Assembly: GCF_947179165.1 (NCBI RefSeq)
Contig: NC_077244.1
Location: 11,348,449-11,412,448 of the forward strand
Length of the DNA stretch: 64,000 nucleotides
Direction: 5' to 3'
DNA from: Solanum dulcamara
Lineage: Eukaryota; Streptophyta; Magnoliopsida; Solanales; Solanaceae
Shown: positions 35,704 to 47,828 of the stretch, piece after piece
How positions within the stretch are numbered: position 1 is the first letter of the stretch
Layout of the letters: every line of letters begins with the position of its first letter
Notes under the pieces: model-generated
Databases searched by the model: none
Seen by the model: only the letters and a program-made list of their open reading frames with translations
What the model was told of the DNA's origin: nothing
Position numbers and translations under genes: made by a program

Positions 35704-38700
35704 TCTTCAATTGGATTCAAGATGAATAATGGAGATATGTGTATTTTGGATAGTGCCACAACTCATACGATATTAAAAGAAAAGAATATTTCTGTCATTT
35801 GATTATGAAAAAGGCCTATGTCAATACAATATCTGGTAGTACAAAATTAATTGAAGGCTCTGGAAAAGCAGCCTTATTACTACCTGAAGGAACGATATTG
35901 GTAATTGATAATGCATTATATTGTAGTAAGTCTCAAAGAAACTTGTTAAGTTTCAAGGTTATTCGCCAAAATGGCTATCATATTGAGACTGCAAATGAAG
36001 GAAATGTTGAATACATTTATATTACTACAATAAATATGGAGAAAAAAATTGTGCACGAAAAATTACCTGCACTTTCTTCTGGGTTGTACCATACAAATAT
36101 TGGTACTGTTGAATCACATGCCATTGTAAACAAAAGGTTTACTGATTCTAATGATTTTATCATTTGGCATGACCGGTTGGTCCATCCCGGTTATAATATG
36201 ATGCGCAGAATTATTGAGAATTCACATGGATACACTTTGAAGAATCAGAAAATTCTTCAATCTAAGGAATTCTCTTGTGTTGCTTGTTCTCAAGGAAAAC
36301 TGATTATCAAACCATCAGCAACTAAGGTTGGGATTGAATCCCCTGCGTTTCTGGAACGTATACAGGGTGATATATGTGGGCCAATTCACCCTTCATGTGG
36401 ACCATTTAAATATTATATGGTCTTGATAGATGCATCTACAAGATGGTCACATGTGTGCTTATTATCAACTCGCAATATGGCTTTTGCGAGATTGTTAGCT
36501 CAAATTATAAGGTTAAGAGCACAATTTCCAGATTATACAATAAAAACAATTCGTCTTGATAATGCTGGTGAATTCACATCTCAATCATTTAATGATTATT
36601 GTATGTCGGTTGGAATAAAAGTTGAGCATCCGGTCGCTCATGTACATACTCAAAATGGTCTAGAAGAATCATTGATTAAACGCCTCCAATTGATAGCTAG
36701 ACCATTGCTAATGAGGACAAAAGTTCCTATTTCAGTATGGGGGCATGCTATTTTGCATGCAGCAGCACTTGTGCGCATAAGGCCAACAAATTATCATGAA
36801 TTTTCCCCATTACAGTTGGCGTTTGGAAGGGAGCCAAATATATCCCATCTTAGAATATTTGGGTGTGTGGTATATGTCCCAATTGCTCCACCGCACCGCA
36901 CAAAGATGGGTCCCCAAAGAAGGTTGGGAATATATGTTGGGTATGAATTTCCTTCAATTATAAAATATTTGGAACCTATGACTGGAGATTTATTTACAGC
37001 AAGATTCGCTGATTGTCATTTTGATGAATCAGTATACCCAACATTAGGGGGAGAACATAAGCAGTTGAAAAATGAGATAGATTGGAATTCATTGTCACTA
37101 TCTCATTTAGATCCTCGAACAAATCAATGTGAGCAAGAAGTTTAAAAGATGATTTATTTGCAGAATATTGCAAATCAACTGCCGGATGCATTTACTAACC
37201 TTCCACGGGTTACTAAATCGCATATCCCAACTGCTAATGCTCAAGTTCGAGTTGATGTCCCGATACGACAACTTGTTCAGGCAAATGAGTCTAGACCACG
37301 CTTAAAACGTGGAAGGCCATTTGGTTCTAAAGATAAAAATCCTCGAAAAAGGAAAGGAATAAATGATCAAGATGATCATAATTTGGAGGCGAGTGCTCAA
37401 GAAGAGCCCAGAGACACAACAAATGGTGATACCACCAAGGAGGTCCAAGTACCTAAAAATAATGAGAATGAAGAAATTTCAATAAGTTATGTCTCGACAG
37501 GAAAATGGTGGAACCGAAATAATATTGTGGTCGATAATATTTTTGCTTATAATGTTGCCATTGAAATAATGCAACAAGATAAGGATCTTGAACCAAAATC
37601 TGTCGATGAATGCAGACAGAGAAATGATTGGCCAAGATGGAAGGATGCAATTCAAGTAGAGTTAACTTCACTTGAAAAACGTGAAGTTTTAGGATCAATA
37701 GTTCGAACACCTGAAGGTGTCAAGCCAGTAGGGAACAAATGGATTTTTGTGCGTAAACGAAATGAAAAGGGTAAAGTCGTAAGATATAAAGCACGACTTG
37801 TAGCCCAAGGTTTTTCACAAAGACCTGGCATTGACTATATGGAAACATATTCCCCTGTGGTGGATGCAATTACTTTCAGGTATCTAATGAATTTGATAGT
37901 TCATGAAAAGCTTGAAATGCACTTAATGGACGTGGTCACTGCCTATTTATATGGCTCATTGGACCACGACATTTTTATGAAAATTCCCGAAGGGTTCAAA
38001 GTGCCTGAAGTGTACAAGGATTCTCGAGAAAATTGCTCAATAAAACTTCAGAAATCCTTGTACGGCTTGAAACAATCAGGGCGAATGTGATACAATCGTC
38101 TTAGCGAATATTTGCTAAAAGAAGGATATAAAAATGATCCAATTTGCCCTTGTGTCTTTATGAGAAGGTCTGGATCTGAATTTGTCATAATAGCAGTATA
38201 TGTTGATGATTTGAATATTATTGGAACTCCAGAAGAACTTTCAAAGGCAGTAAAATGTCTGAAAAAGGAGTTTGAAATGAAAGACCTTGGAAAGACAAAA
38301 TTTTGTCTTGGTCTACAAATTGAACATTTTACAAATGGGATATTTGTCCATCAGTCAACATATACTGAAAATATTTTAAAGAGATTTTATATGGATAAAG
38401 CACACCCATTGAGTACTCCAATGGTTGTGAGATCTCTTGATATTAATACAGATCCGTTTCGGCCTTATGAAAATGATGAAGAACTTATTGGTGCTGAAAT
38501 ACCATACCTTAGTGCAATTGGTGCATTAATGTATCTTGCCAACAATTCTAGACCAGATATAGCTTTCTCAGTAAACTTGTTAACAAGATTTAGTTCTTCA
38601 CCAACACGCAGACACTAGAATGGAATTAAGCATATATTCAGATACCTTCGAGGTACCATTGATATGGGATTGTTTTACTCAAATGATTCCACGTCACAAT

Positions 38701-39200
38701 TGATCGGTTATGCAGATGCGGGATATTTATCTGATCCCCATAAAGGTCGATCGCAAACAAGCTATTTATTTACATGTGGTGGTACAGCTATATCATGGCG
38801 TTCAACAAAACAAACTATGGTTGCCACTTCCTCAAATCATGCAGAGATAATAGCCATTCATGAAGCAAGTCGAGAATGTGTTTGGTTAAGATCAATAACT
38901 GAACACATTCAAGAAACATGTGGTCTTTCTTTGACAAAAGACGCTCCAACAATATTGTATGAAGACAATGCTGCATGTATAGCTCAACTGAAGGGAGGAT
39001 ACATCAAAGGAGACAGAACAAAACATATTTCACCAAAATTCTTTTTCACTCATGATCTTCAAAAGAAGGGTGAAATAGATGTCCAACAAATTCGTTCAAG
39101 TGACAATTTGGCGGATATGTTCACCAAAGCATTGCCAACTTCAACCTTTGAGAAAATGAGATACAAAATTGGAATGCGTCGTCTTCGAGATATTAAGTGA
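35704..39200 (+). pseudogene. Copia pol: protease, integrase, RT, RNase H
   Basis: Protease has LDSATTHTIL (about 35745-35774). A 1-bp deletion near 35775-35790 then shifts the frame to the long frame starting 35799. Integrase has the HHCC region (WHDRLVHPG, then CVACSQGK) and core residues in GDICGP, IRLDNAGEF and NGLEES. A TAA at 37143-37145 ends this block. RT resumes in frame (KARLVAQGFSQRPGIDY; SLYGLKQS), is cut by TGA at 38088-38090 and continues with YVDDLNII near 38200. A TAG at 38616-38618 precedes RNase H (GYADAGYLSD; SWRSTKQT). Two stops stand where relatives have Trp and one where Gln is likely, all explained by C to T or G to A changes. Confidence 0.9.
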
Positions 39201-39484
39201 TATTTTCATCAGGGGGAGCAAAATACGCGCTGTACTCTTTTTCCCTTAGTCAAGGTTTTGTCCCATTGGGTTTTCCTGATAAGGTTTTTAATGAGGCAGC
39301 ACTCAAGGCGTATTATCAGATATGTGTACTCTTTTTCCTTCATTAGGCTTTTTCCCACTGGGTTTTTCCTAATAAGGTTTTAACGAGGCACAATATCTAT
39401 GGATGTTCAAAATAACAATGTATATTATTTTATTTTTTGTAAAGTTTTAACGAGACACATTTCTCGTGGACATCCAAGGGGGAG
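39201..39484 (+). other. Copia 3' UTR with an iterated motif and polypurine tract
   Basis: A motif close to CCCATTGGGTTTTCCTGATA then AGGTTTTTAATGAGGCA occurs at 39261-39300, again around 39351-39391, and in part at 39440-39460. The polypurine tract AAGGGGGAG (39476-39484) directly precedes the 3' LTR. The motif also occurs near the other two copia 3' ends in this window. Confidence 0.7.
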
Positions 39485-39758
39485 TATTATCAACCAAGTA
39501 AAATGGTTGTCCACTTAAAATGGTGGATAGTCCATTTACTTTTTAAGTGGGTAAATTGCCCACTAATATTTTTCTCCACTTGTAAATATGGCTATAAATA
39601 TAGCCTTAAACTTCAATGTAAAAACACACAAAACACATAAAAGAAGAGAATTACTATTACTCTCTCTATATTACTACTCTCTCTATTAATACTTTCTATA
39701 TACATATTCTCTTGTTCTTCTTCCTTTATAAAATTGTCAAGTTAGTTAATTTATAACA
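39485..39758 (+). repeat. Copia 3' LTR
   Basis: This 274-bp LTR begins TATTATCAACC and ends TTATAACA, followed by the TSD GTCTC. The TATA box is at 39593-39600. Confidence 0.95.
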
Positions 39759-39763
39759 GTCTC

Positions 39764-41251
39764 AAAATTAATACGTTGCATTTTATGATATATTTCATGT
39801 ACAATGCTAAGTTAACCTTATTTTGTTTTACCAATATACTATATCATTGGAAGAGTGAAAATGAAATGAAAGGGGCGGATTCAATATATTTGTATCGGAT
39901 TCATCTAAATTTGATATTTGTGATACGGTAACAATTTATTTATAAGAATTTGCGAAAATTATAATAAATACTATTAAATATGAATCCACAACTTTTAAAA
40001 TATAATGAGTTCACTGTTAAAATCTTAAATATTAAATCCGCAAAATTTAATTATGGATCTGCCTATGAATCAAATTCTATAACATACTACGAAAATCGCA
40101 TCAATATATACACACCCCACCACCATCCACGCCGAAGGTGATTGTTAATAAAGGTAGTGGCACAGAAAAGAGAAAGCAGGAAAAATTTTAAAAACTCAAA
40201 ATTAGAGGAAATGGTAGATTTGCTCCTAAACTATGCGAAAGGTTCAAATTACCTTCCATTGTTTTTAAAAAAATTAATTCTTAATTGCGTAATATGTGGT
40301 ATCGTCGGGTGGTAAGTTCTTACCATTTTTTAAAAATAAGGCAAATTTGTTGTTTTTCACATAGTTTAAAAGTGTATTTAATCATAAAAAAATATATATT
40401 AATTTGACTCCAATATTAATAAAGGATAAAGTAATTTCATTTTACATATTTCTGGAGTAAATTTGATTTTTTTAAAAATAAAAAAGGATAAATTTAATTT
40501 GCTGACATATGTGCTTAGGTCATATATGGACTAAATGATTGAAGATGTTGATGTGCAACACAAAAAACATATCTTGATCAGAGAAAGTCAGATTTGCTTC
40601 TTTCTTTTAGTGGTCTTTGCCCAATTCCTTTATCACAGACCTACTATTTTTTGTTTTGTATGGAACAACAATATCTTGTTCTTTTCTCAATTATTTCATT
40701 ATATAAAATAATAATGAATATTGATTATAGTGAGACTGATCTTTAACATTATCCGTGTTAAAATATGGTCTGGAACACATAAATTTGTGGTCTAATTGGA
40801 GACAAAGTGGTAGGTTTACACATTCTTCGTTCATATGAAGGTCTGAATTTAGGGGTCAAAATGATTGAATTCATAAATATCAGGTTATTGATCCTTATTG
40901 CATGATTTGTTTATCAAAAGGGCTGGTATTTATTTATTATCCTTCAAATGACTGATTTTTAATTTGGTCTTTGTAACAATCGAACTTATGACTCAAACAA
41001 TAACTTCTTTAAGGGTACAAGGTATAACTTAATTACAGGATATTAAAATAAAAATATACATTCTACGAAAAAGTGATTTATCTCAGGGGCAAATTAAAAA
41101 TTAAAAAAGGTCAATATTATTTATTCTAAAAATGGTGCTGTTAATTTTATATGATGTCTGTTTACTAATGATTTGAATATTAATTAATTGCTAAAACGAT
41201 AATACGAGACAAAGTGCATGTCTTAGTCAGTTTGCGAGAATATCCGGAAGT
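39764..41251. other. A/T-rich intergenic sequence
   Basis: No gene or element with clear ends. Around 40195-40370 an AAACTATG(C/T)GAAA motif appears in inverted orientation at the two sides, which may mark an old MITE, but I cannot define its ends. Confidence 0.35.
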
Positions 41252-41675
41252 CAGGGATGGCAATGGAGCGGGGCGGGGCGGGGATGAGGCGAGTTTAGAG
41301 CTAGGTAGGGCGAGGCGGGTTTAGAGTTATGAGGGGCGGGGCGGATGCGGGGCGAGTTGAAGTAATTATTATCAAAATTATTGAAGGGCGGGGCAAGTTG
41401 CTGGTTTATGTGGGTTCAAGGTATCAAATAGGAACCGAAGAAAATTAAATCTTTGTAATTAGTAAAAATCAAAGATATAAACGTTTTATATTAACTTTGA
41501 CTTTAATTTTAGCTTCTTTTTTAAAAATTTAAACTAGACAGATGTTAATTAGAATCAATTAGCGATTAAGAAACAATTGTTGAAATGTTAACTAGAAATA
41601 ATTAATTAGTAGTTGAGATGTTAATTAGCGGAAAAAAAAACATTACGAATTTTATTTTTCATATTAAACTCAATT

Positions 41676-41712
<37 letters not shown>

Positions 41713-41861
41713 TAATGTGGGGTGGGTCTATATGGGGTGGGGGCGGGGCGGATTGAAAATGAAAAAAATTGTTATGTGGGACGTGTCGGAGGGTTTAAAA
41801 AATTGTGGATTGAGCTCAACCCACCCCACACCCGCCCTGCCCCGCCCCATTGCCATCCCTA
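41252..41861. mobile_element. GC-rich-ended hAT-type MITE
   Basis: The terminal inverted repeats read AGGGATGGCAATGGAGCGGG at the left and AGGGATGGCAATGGGGCGGG when the right end is reverse-complemented. The 8-bp TSD is CCGGAAGT (41244-41251) versus CCGGGAGT (41862-41869), one mismatch. The interior is A/T-rich with a (TA)n run near 41682-41707 and no transposase. An ORF at 41728-41931 is an accidental reading of the repeats. Confidence 0.82.
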
Positions 41862-42234
41862 CCGGGAGTAAATCATTCGTCCAAAAGTTATAACTTGAAC
41901 TAAAATGGGTTAAAAAGGGATTGTAAATCAATAGTTTTATAAGTTTTTAATTGAGGGAATAGAAGAAAAATCTCCTAAACTTGGCGAGTTTTAATCAGTG
42001 TACACCTAAATTTTTACATTGTCCTAATAACCCCCCCCCCCCCTCAACTTGACAATTTTATAGTCACGACCCCCCTGGACACTGGCAATCCATAAAAGTG
42101 TGATACACGCGTTGCCACATGAATTTTCTTGTTCATATGACTTTTTTGGAATAAAATATATATTTAACCTTTTTAAGCTCACCAATTATTTAAATCATCT
42201 TTTTAAAAGCCATTTCTTTAGAATAAAACCTAGA

Positions 42235-42242
42235 TATTATGA

Positions 42243-42273
<31 letters not shown>

Positions 42274-42506
42274 TATAGATAGCAAAGAAAGAAAGTTTAA
42301 TAAAGAGATAAAGAGAAAAATTGCAAAGGAAGAGAGATAATTTTTTATCTGTGTGTATTTACTTGCACCGAAAATTGGCTATTTATAGCCATTGTAATTA
42401 TGTCAAATTTGACTAAAAGGGGTTCGGAGAAAAGAGGGGGCAGGAGAAGAGTTAGTGGTAGGGAAAAGTGATGAAAAGGACATCCACACTTTTATTATTT
42501 TACAAA
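42235..42506 (-). repeat. 3' LTR of the minus-strand copia element
   Basis: In + coordinates it starts TATTATGAAATAAT, carries about 10 AAT units and ends near TTTTACAAA. A minus-strand TATA box (TATAAATA) is at 42380-42387. Confidence 0.85.
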
Positions 42507-42732
42507 ACCCCCCCTTGGATGTCCATGTAAAAGAAAAATAAATTCTAGTGAAACAACATATATATATATATATAGTTATTCTCAATATGCATTGATTGAT
42601 GCATCATTAAAAACCTTACCAGGAAAATCTAGGGGGATAAAACCTAGGTTAAGAAAAAAAAGTGCAGCGTGTATTTTACTCCCCTTGATGAAGATATCAT
42701 TTAATATCTCGAAGATGACGCATTCCAATCTT
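42507..42732 (-). other. 3' UTR of the minus-strand copia element
   Basis: It holds the polypurine tract (42508-42516), a (TA)n run near 42557-42573 and one copy of the iterated 3' UTR motif around 42600-42655 (minus strand). Confidence 0.6.
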
Positions 42733-45700
42733 TTATCTCAATTTCTCGAAGGTTGAAGTTGTCAATACATTAGTGAACATATCAGCTAAATTATCACTTA
42801 AACGAACTTCTTGAACATCTATTTCATCTTTCTTTTGAAGATCATGGGTAAAGAAGAATTTTGGTGAAATATATTTTGTCCTGTTCCCTTTGATGTATCC
42901 TCCCTTCAATTGAGCTATACAAGCAGCATTGTCTTCATACAATATTGTTGGAACGTCTCTTTCCAAAGAAAGACCACATGTATCTTGAATGTGTTGAGTT
43001 GTTGATCTTAACCAAACGCATTCTCTACTTGCTTTATGAATAGCTATTATCTCTGCATGATTTGAGAAAGTGGCAACCATAGTTTGCTTTGTTGAACGCC
43101 ATGATATAATTGTACCACCACATGTAAATAAATAGCCTATCTGCGATCGACATTTATTGGGATCAGACAAATATCCTGCATCTGCATAATCAATCAATTG
43201 TGACTTGGATTCATTTATGTAAAACAATCCCCTATTGGTGGTCCCTCGGAGGTATTTGAATATATGCTTAATTCTATTCCCGTGTTTTTGTATTGGAGAA
43301 GAACTAAATCTTGCTAACAAGTTTACAGAAAAAACTATATCTGGTCTAGAATTATTGACAAAACACATTAATGCACCAATTGCTCTAAGATATGGTATTT
43401 TAGCACCAACAAGCTCTTCATCATTTTTATGAGGTCGAAATAGATCTTTATGAATATCAAGAGATCTCACAACCATTGGTGTACTCAATGGATGTGTTTT
43501 TTCCATGTAAAATCTTTTTAAAATATTTTCAGTATATGTTGATTGATGGACAAATATATCATTTGCAAAATATTCAATTTGTAGGCCAAGAAATTTTTTT
43601 GTCTTTCCGAGGTCTTTCATTTCAAATTCCTTTTTCAGATATTTTACTTCCTTTGAAAGTTCTTTAGAAGTTTCGATAATATTCAAATCATCAACATATA
43701 CATCTATTATGACAAATTCAGATCCAAACCTTTTCATAATGACACAAGGGAAAATTGGATCATTTTTGAATTCTTCTTTTAGAAAATATTCACTAAGACG
43801 ATTGTACCACATTCGCCTTGATTGTTTCAGCTCATATAAAGATTTTTGAAATTTTATTGAACAAGTTTCCTGAGAATCTTTATATATTTCAGACATTTTA
43901 AATTCTTTGGAAATTTTCATATAAATATCGTTGTCTAGAGAGCCATATAAATAGGCTGTAACGACATCCATCAGATGCATATCAAGCTTCATAAACTGGC
44001 AGATTTATAAGATACCTGAAAGTGATTACATTCACCATAAGAGAATATGTTTCCATATAATCAATGACAGGTCTTTGCGAAAATTCTTGTGCCACAAGTC
44101 GTGCTTTATATCTTATGACTTTATTTTTCTCATTTTTTTCCGCACATAGACCCATTTGTACCTCACTGGATTTATACCTACAGGTGTTCAAACTCGAAAC
44201 TAATTCAACTTGAATTACATCTTTTCATATTGGCCAATCATTCCTCTGTCTACATTCCTCGATAGATTTTGGTTCAAGATCCTCATTTTGTTGCATTATT
44301 TCAATAGCAACATTATAAGCAAAACTATTATCGACAATTATATTATTTCGATTTCATATATTTTCTGATAAGGCATAATTCGATGAAATTTCTTCATTAT
44401 TTTCAGGCACCGCAATTCTTCCAAGGTTTTATCAATTGTTATGTCTCCTCATTCTTCTTGAGCATGTTCTTTCATATTATGACCATCTTGATTATTTGTT
44501 ATTTTTCTTTTTCAAGCATTTCTATCTTTGGAACCGATCAGTCTACCACATTTTAAGCATGGTTTAGACTCATTTATATTAATTAATTGTCCTATTGGAA
44601 CAACAACTTGAATTGGAGCATTAACAGCTGGAATATGAGATTTAGTAACTCTTGATAGGTTAGTGAATGCATCTGGCAGTTAATTTACAATATTTTGCAA
44701 ATGGATTATCTTTTGAACTTCTAGTTCACATTTATTTGTACAAGGATCTAAATGAAATAGTGATAATACATTCCAATCTATTTCTTATTTCAGCCCATTC
44801 ACCAATGCTTACTACAATCGACAAATCTTATAGTAAATAAATCTCCAGTCATAGGTTCCAAATATTTTATGATAGAAGGAGATTCATACCCAACATATAT
44901 CCCAACCTTCTTTGGGGACCCATCTTTGTACGTTGTGGTGGAGAAATTGGAATATATACTCATATCCAAATATTCTAAGATGGAAAATATTTGGTTCCTG
45001 ACCAAAAGCCAATTGTAATAGGGAGACTTTATGATAACTTGTGGGTCTGATCCGCACAAGACTTGCTGCATGCAAAATAGCATGACCCTATAATGAAATG
45101 GAAGTTTTGTTCTCATAAGCATTGGTCTTGCAATTAATTGGAGGCATTTAATCAATGATTCTGCCAGACCATTTTGAGTATGAAATGAACAATCGGATGC
45201 TCAATTATTATCCAGTGGACAAACAATCATCATTAAATGCCTGAGATGTGAACTTACCAGCGTTATCAAGACGAATTGTCTTTATTGCATGATCTGAAAA
45301 TTATTCTCTTAACTTAATTATTTGAGCAAGTAATCTCACAAATGTCATATTATGAGTTGATAATAAATACACATATGACCATCTTGTAGATGCATCTATT
45401 GAAATCATATAATATTTAAATGGTCCACATGATAGGTGAATGGGCCCACATATATCACCCTGTATACGTTTCAAAAATATTGGGAATTCAATTCCCACTT
45501 TGATTACTGATGGTCTAGTAATCATTTTGTCTTGAGAACATGTAGCACAAGAGAATTCTTTAAATTGAAGAATCTTTAAGTTCTTCAAAGAGTGTCCAAG
45601 GGAACTCTCAAGTATTTTGTGCATCATATTAGAATCAGAATGGCCCAACCGGTCATGCCAGATAATAAAATTATTTGACTTTGTAAACCTTTGGTTTACT

Positions 45701-46119
45701 ATAGCATGTGTTTCAACCATGCTAATACTTGTGAAGTATAAGTCGAAGAAAAGAGCGGATAACTTTTCAAATATAAACTTTTTGTTCGACATCATTGTAG
45801 TAATATAATGATATTCATTCTTTTCATCATTTGTAGTCTCAATATGATAGCCATTTTGACGAATATCTTTGAAACTTAATAAGTTTTTTTGAGACTTACT
45901 ACAATATAATGCATTAATTATCAAATTTGCTCATCTGGTAAGTACAACTTTAACTTTTTCGGATCCTTCAATTAATCTTGTATTACCAGATATTGTATTA
46001 ACATTAGCTTCTTTCATGACCAAATAAGAGAAATATTTCTTATATCTTAAAATAGTATGTGTTGTGGTACTATCGATAAGACACATATTATCATAATTGA
46101 TTTTGAATCCAACTGATGA
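42733..46119 (-). pseudogene. Copia pol remnant: protease, integrase, RT, RNase H
   Basis: On the minus strand pol similarity starts at 46119, right after a CAG, with SSVGFK and then the protease-like IDSTTTHTIL. It has no ATG at its start. Integrase has WHDRLGHSDSNMM and CATCSQDK (about 45690-45530), then GDICGP. Breaks follow near 45300, 45160 and 44800-44200. The RT palm and RNase H form one long open stretch, 43992-42733. It carries YVDDLNII near 43700 and SWRSTKQT near 43100, and lacks only the fingers, which lie in another frame at 44191-43982. Overall more decayed than the plus-strand copy. Confidence 0.86.
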
Positions 46120-46341
46120 CTGAAAATTTTCATATTCTTTATGAACAAAAATATACATTATAAGAATGTGAAAAACTAACAACATAAGAAACTTTAAGAA
46201 AATATACTAAAAATGTAAAAATTAGTAAGACATAATATCTTATGAAAAACATTTAAGAAGAACAACAGAATAGTAAACATAATACGAAAACAATAACTAT
46301 TTTTTATAAAAAAATTTATCCCCTGTTAGATGATCAGTTCT
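46120..46341 (-). other. Gag-pol spacer of the minus-strand copia element, candidate intron
   Basis: These are 222 bases, A/T-rich, between the gag TGA (46342-46344) and the pol start, ending GAAAATTTTCAG on the minus strand. A GTTGAA donor-like site lies at 46377 on the minus strand (after GAA), mirroring the plus-strand copy. Joining there would also be in phase. Confidence 0.45.
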
Positions 46342-47386
46342 TCAGTCAATATTCATATTCTCATAAAAGTCTTCAACTTCCAAATGAGTAATATTTGGGA
46401 GACCTTCAAAATCATCATTTTTATAAGCAAGGTTTGCCTCAATATCTTCATATTTATTTAAGGGGGTTGCTTCATTATCATCATTTTGAAAATTCAAGTG
46501 TGCCTCCACATTATTAACCTTTCTTTTGAGAGAGCCTTGATAAAGTTTCACAAAATGATTAGGCATATGATATTCACGTGCCCAATGACCTTTCATACCA
46601 CACCGATGACAAATATAGAATTTACCCTTAGAAGAATTATTTTGAGGAACTTTATTGTTCTCATGTTTATTTCTACCATGATATTTCTTCGTTCTCTACC
46701 ACGTCCTTGTCCACGTCCATGACACGGCCACGACCGTGATCATGATAATTATTTTATCTTGATTCAGACTAATTATGTGCTGCTACAGCGCTTCAGGGAA
46801 TGGAGCAGACCCAGTGGGACAGGCTTCATAATTTTTCATCAGCAAAGTATTATTTTCCTCAACCACAAGTAGGCATGTAATTAATTCATAATATTTCTTA
46901 AACTCTTTTTCACAATATTGTTGTTGTAGCAACACATTTGAAGAGTGAAAAGGAAAAAAAAATCTCAATTAAGTCATCATCAGTGATAGTTTTTCCACAT
47001 AATTTTAATATGGAACTTACTTTGTGAATAACAGAATTATATTTAGATATAGTTTTAAAATCTTAAAATTGAAAGTGTATCCACTCATATTGAGCTTTTG
47101 GTAACACCGTAAGTTTTAGGTAGTCATATCGGTCCTTCAAATTAGTCCACAATTCAAAATGGTCTTTTACAGTTAAATATTCAGTTTTTAATCCTTAATG
47201 AAGATGATGACGGAGAAAAATCATGGTCTTTGCTTTATCTTGCCTTGATGGTTTATTTCCTTGTTTAATAGTATCATCAAGTCTTTTAGCATCAAGGTGA
47301 ATTTCAGCATCACGGATCCATGACAAATATTTTTTTCTAATAATATCAAGTGCCACAAACTCAATCTTTTATAAATTTGATATGAT
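46342..47386 (-). pseudogene. Copia gag remnant
   Basis: It aligns with the intact gag at 34062-35114. The start codon position reads ATA near 47386 and a TAA follows within five codons. Fragments remain: LLQQQYCEKEFKKYYELITC (near 46930-46870) and the second half of the CCHC knuckle (MKGHWAREYHMPNHF, from 46596). The acidic tail ends EDFYENMNID at 46345. The knuckle's last Cys is Tyr here, and frame changes separate the blocks. Confidence 0.82.
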
Positions 47387-47491
47387 AAAAATTAATTTAG
47401 AAATAACAAAGACAACTAAAATTAAACTTCTTCAATACCTGAGATAGAAGTTAACTTATCCGGAGAAAATAAGAGCTTCGTACTGATAACA

Positions 47492-47499
47492 TATTATGA

Positions 47500-47589
<90 letters not shown>

Positions 47590-47828
47590 TTATAGATAGC
47601 AAAGAAAGAAAGTTTAATAAAGGGAGAAAAAGAGGGAAATTGCAAAGGAAGAGAGACAATTTTTATCTCTGTGTATTTACTTGCACCACCGAACGTTGGC
47701 TATTATAGCCATTGTAAAGTATGCCAAATTTGACTAAAAGGGGTTAGGAGAAAATAGGGGGTAGGGGGGAATTTAGTGGAAGGGAAAAAGGGACGAAAGG
47801 GACATCCACACTTTCATTATTTTACAGA
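47492..47828 (-). repeat. 5' LTR of the minus-strand copia element
   Basis: It contains an (AAT)n run of about 30 units at roughly 47501-47589. The TATA region reads TATTATAGCC where the 3' LTR has TATTTATAGCC, so the promoter element has lost one base. Poly-Leu and poly-Tyr ORFs across the run are artefacts of the microsatellite. Confidence 0.85.

Larger units (their letters stand above)
24298..39758 (+). mobile_element. Young Ty1/copia element carrying a nested gypsy element
   Basis: The 5-bp TSD GTCTC is found at 24293-24297 and 39759-39763. The 5' LTR begins TATTATC at 24298, is broken after 7 bp by the gypsy element, and resumes at 33677 with the duplicated TTATC. Without the insert the element is about 6.1 kb: 274-bp LTRs, gag 34062-35114, an AT-rich spacer, pol 35704-39200, a 3' UTR and a polypurine tract at 39476-39484. 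The two LTRs differ at one site by eye (aaCcac versus aaAcac), so insertion was recent. The LTR termini are TA...CA, not TG...CA, in both copies. Confidence 0.95.
42235..47828 (-). mobile_element. Ty1/copia element, decayed
   Basis: It is the same family as the plus-strand copia element by protein and layout. The TSD is CTAGA (42230-42234 and 47829-47833). The 3' LTR is 42235-42506 and the 5' LTR 47492-47828; the size difference is mostly an (AAT)n run of about 10 versus about 30 units. The polypurine tract is at 42508-42516 and a post-LTR TTATCAGTACGA follows the 5' LTR. Gag and pol both carry many lesions. Confidence 0.9.

Noticed and set aside
40195..40500. Possible MITE with inverted AAACTATG(C/T)GAAA motifs
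   Set aside because: No clear terminal repeats or target duplication could be defined.
41728..41931. Pro/Gly-rich ORF
   Set aside because: It is a reading of the GC-rich MITE end plus flank.
47451..47659. Two ORFs encoding long runs of Leu or Tyr
   Set aside because: They are translations of the AAT microsatellite inside a copia LTR.
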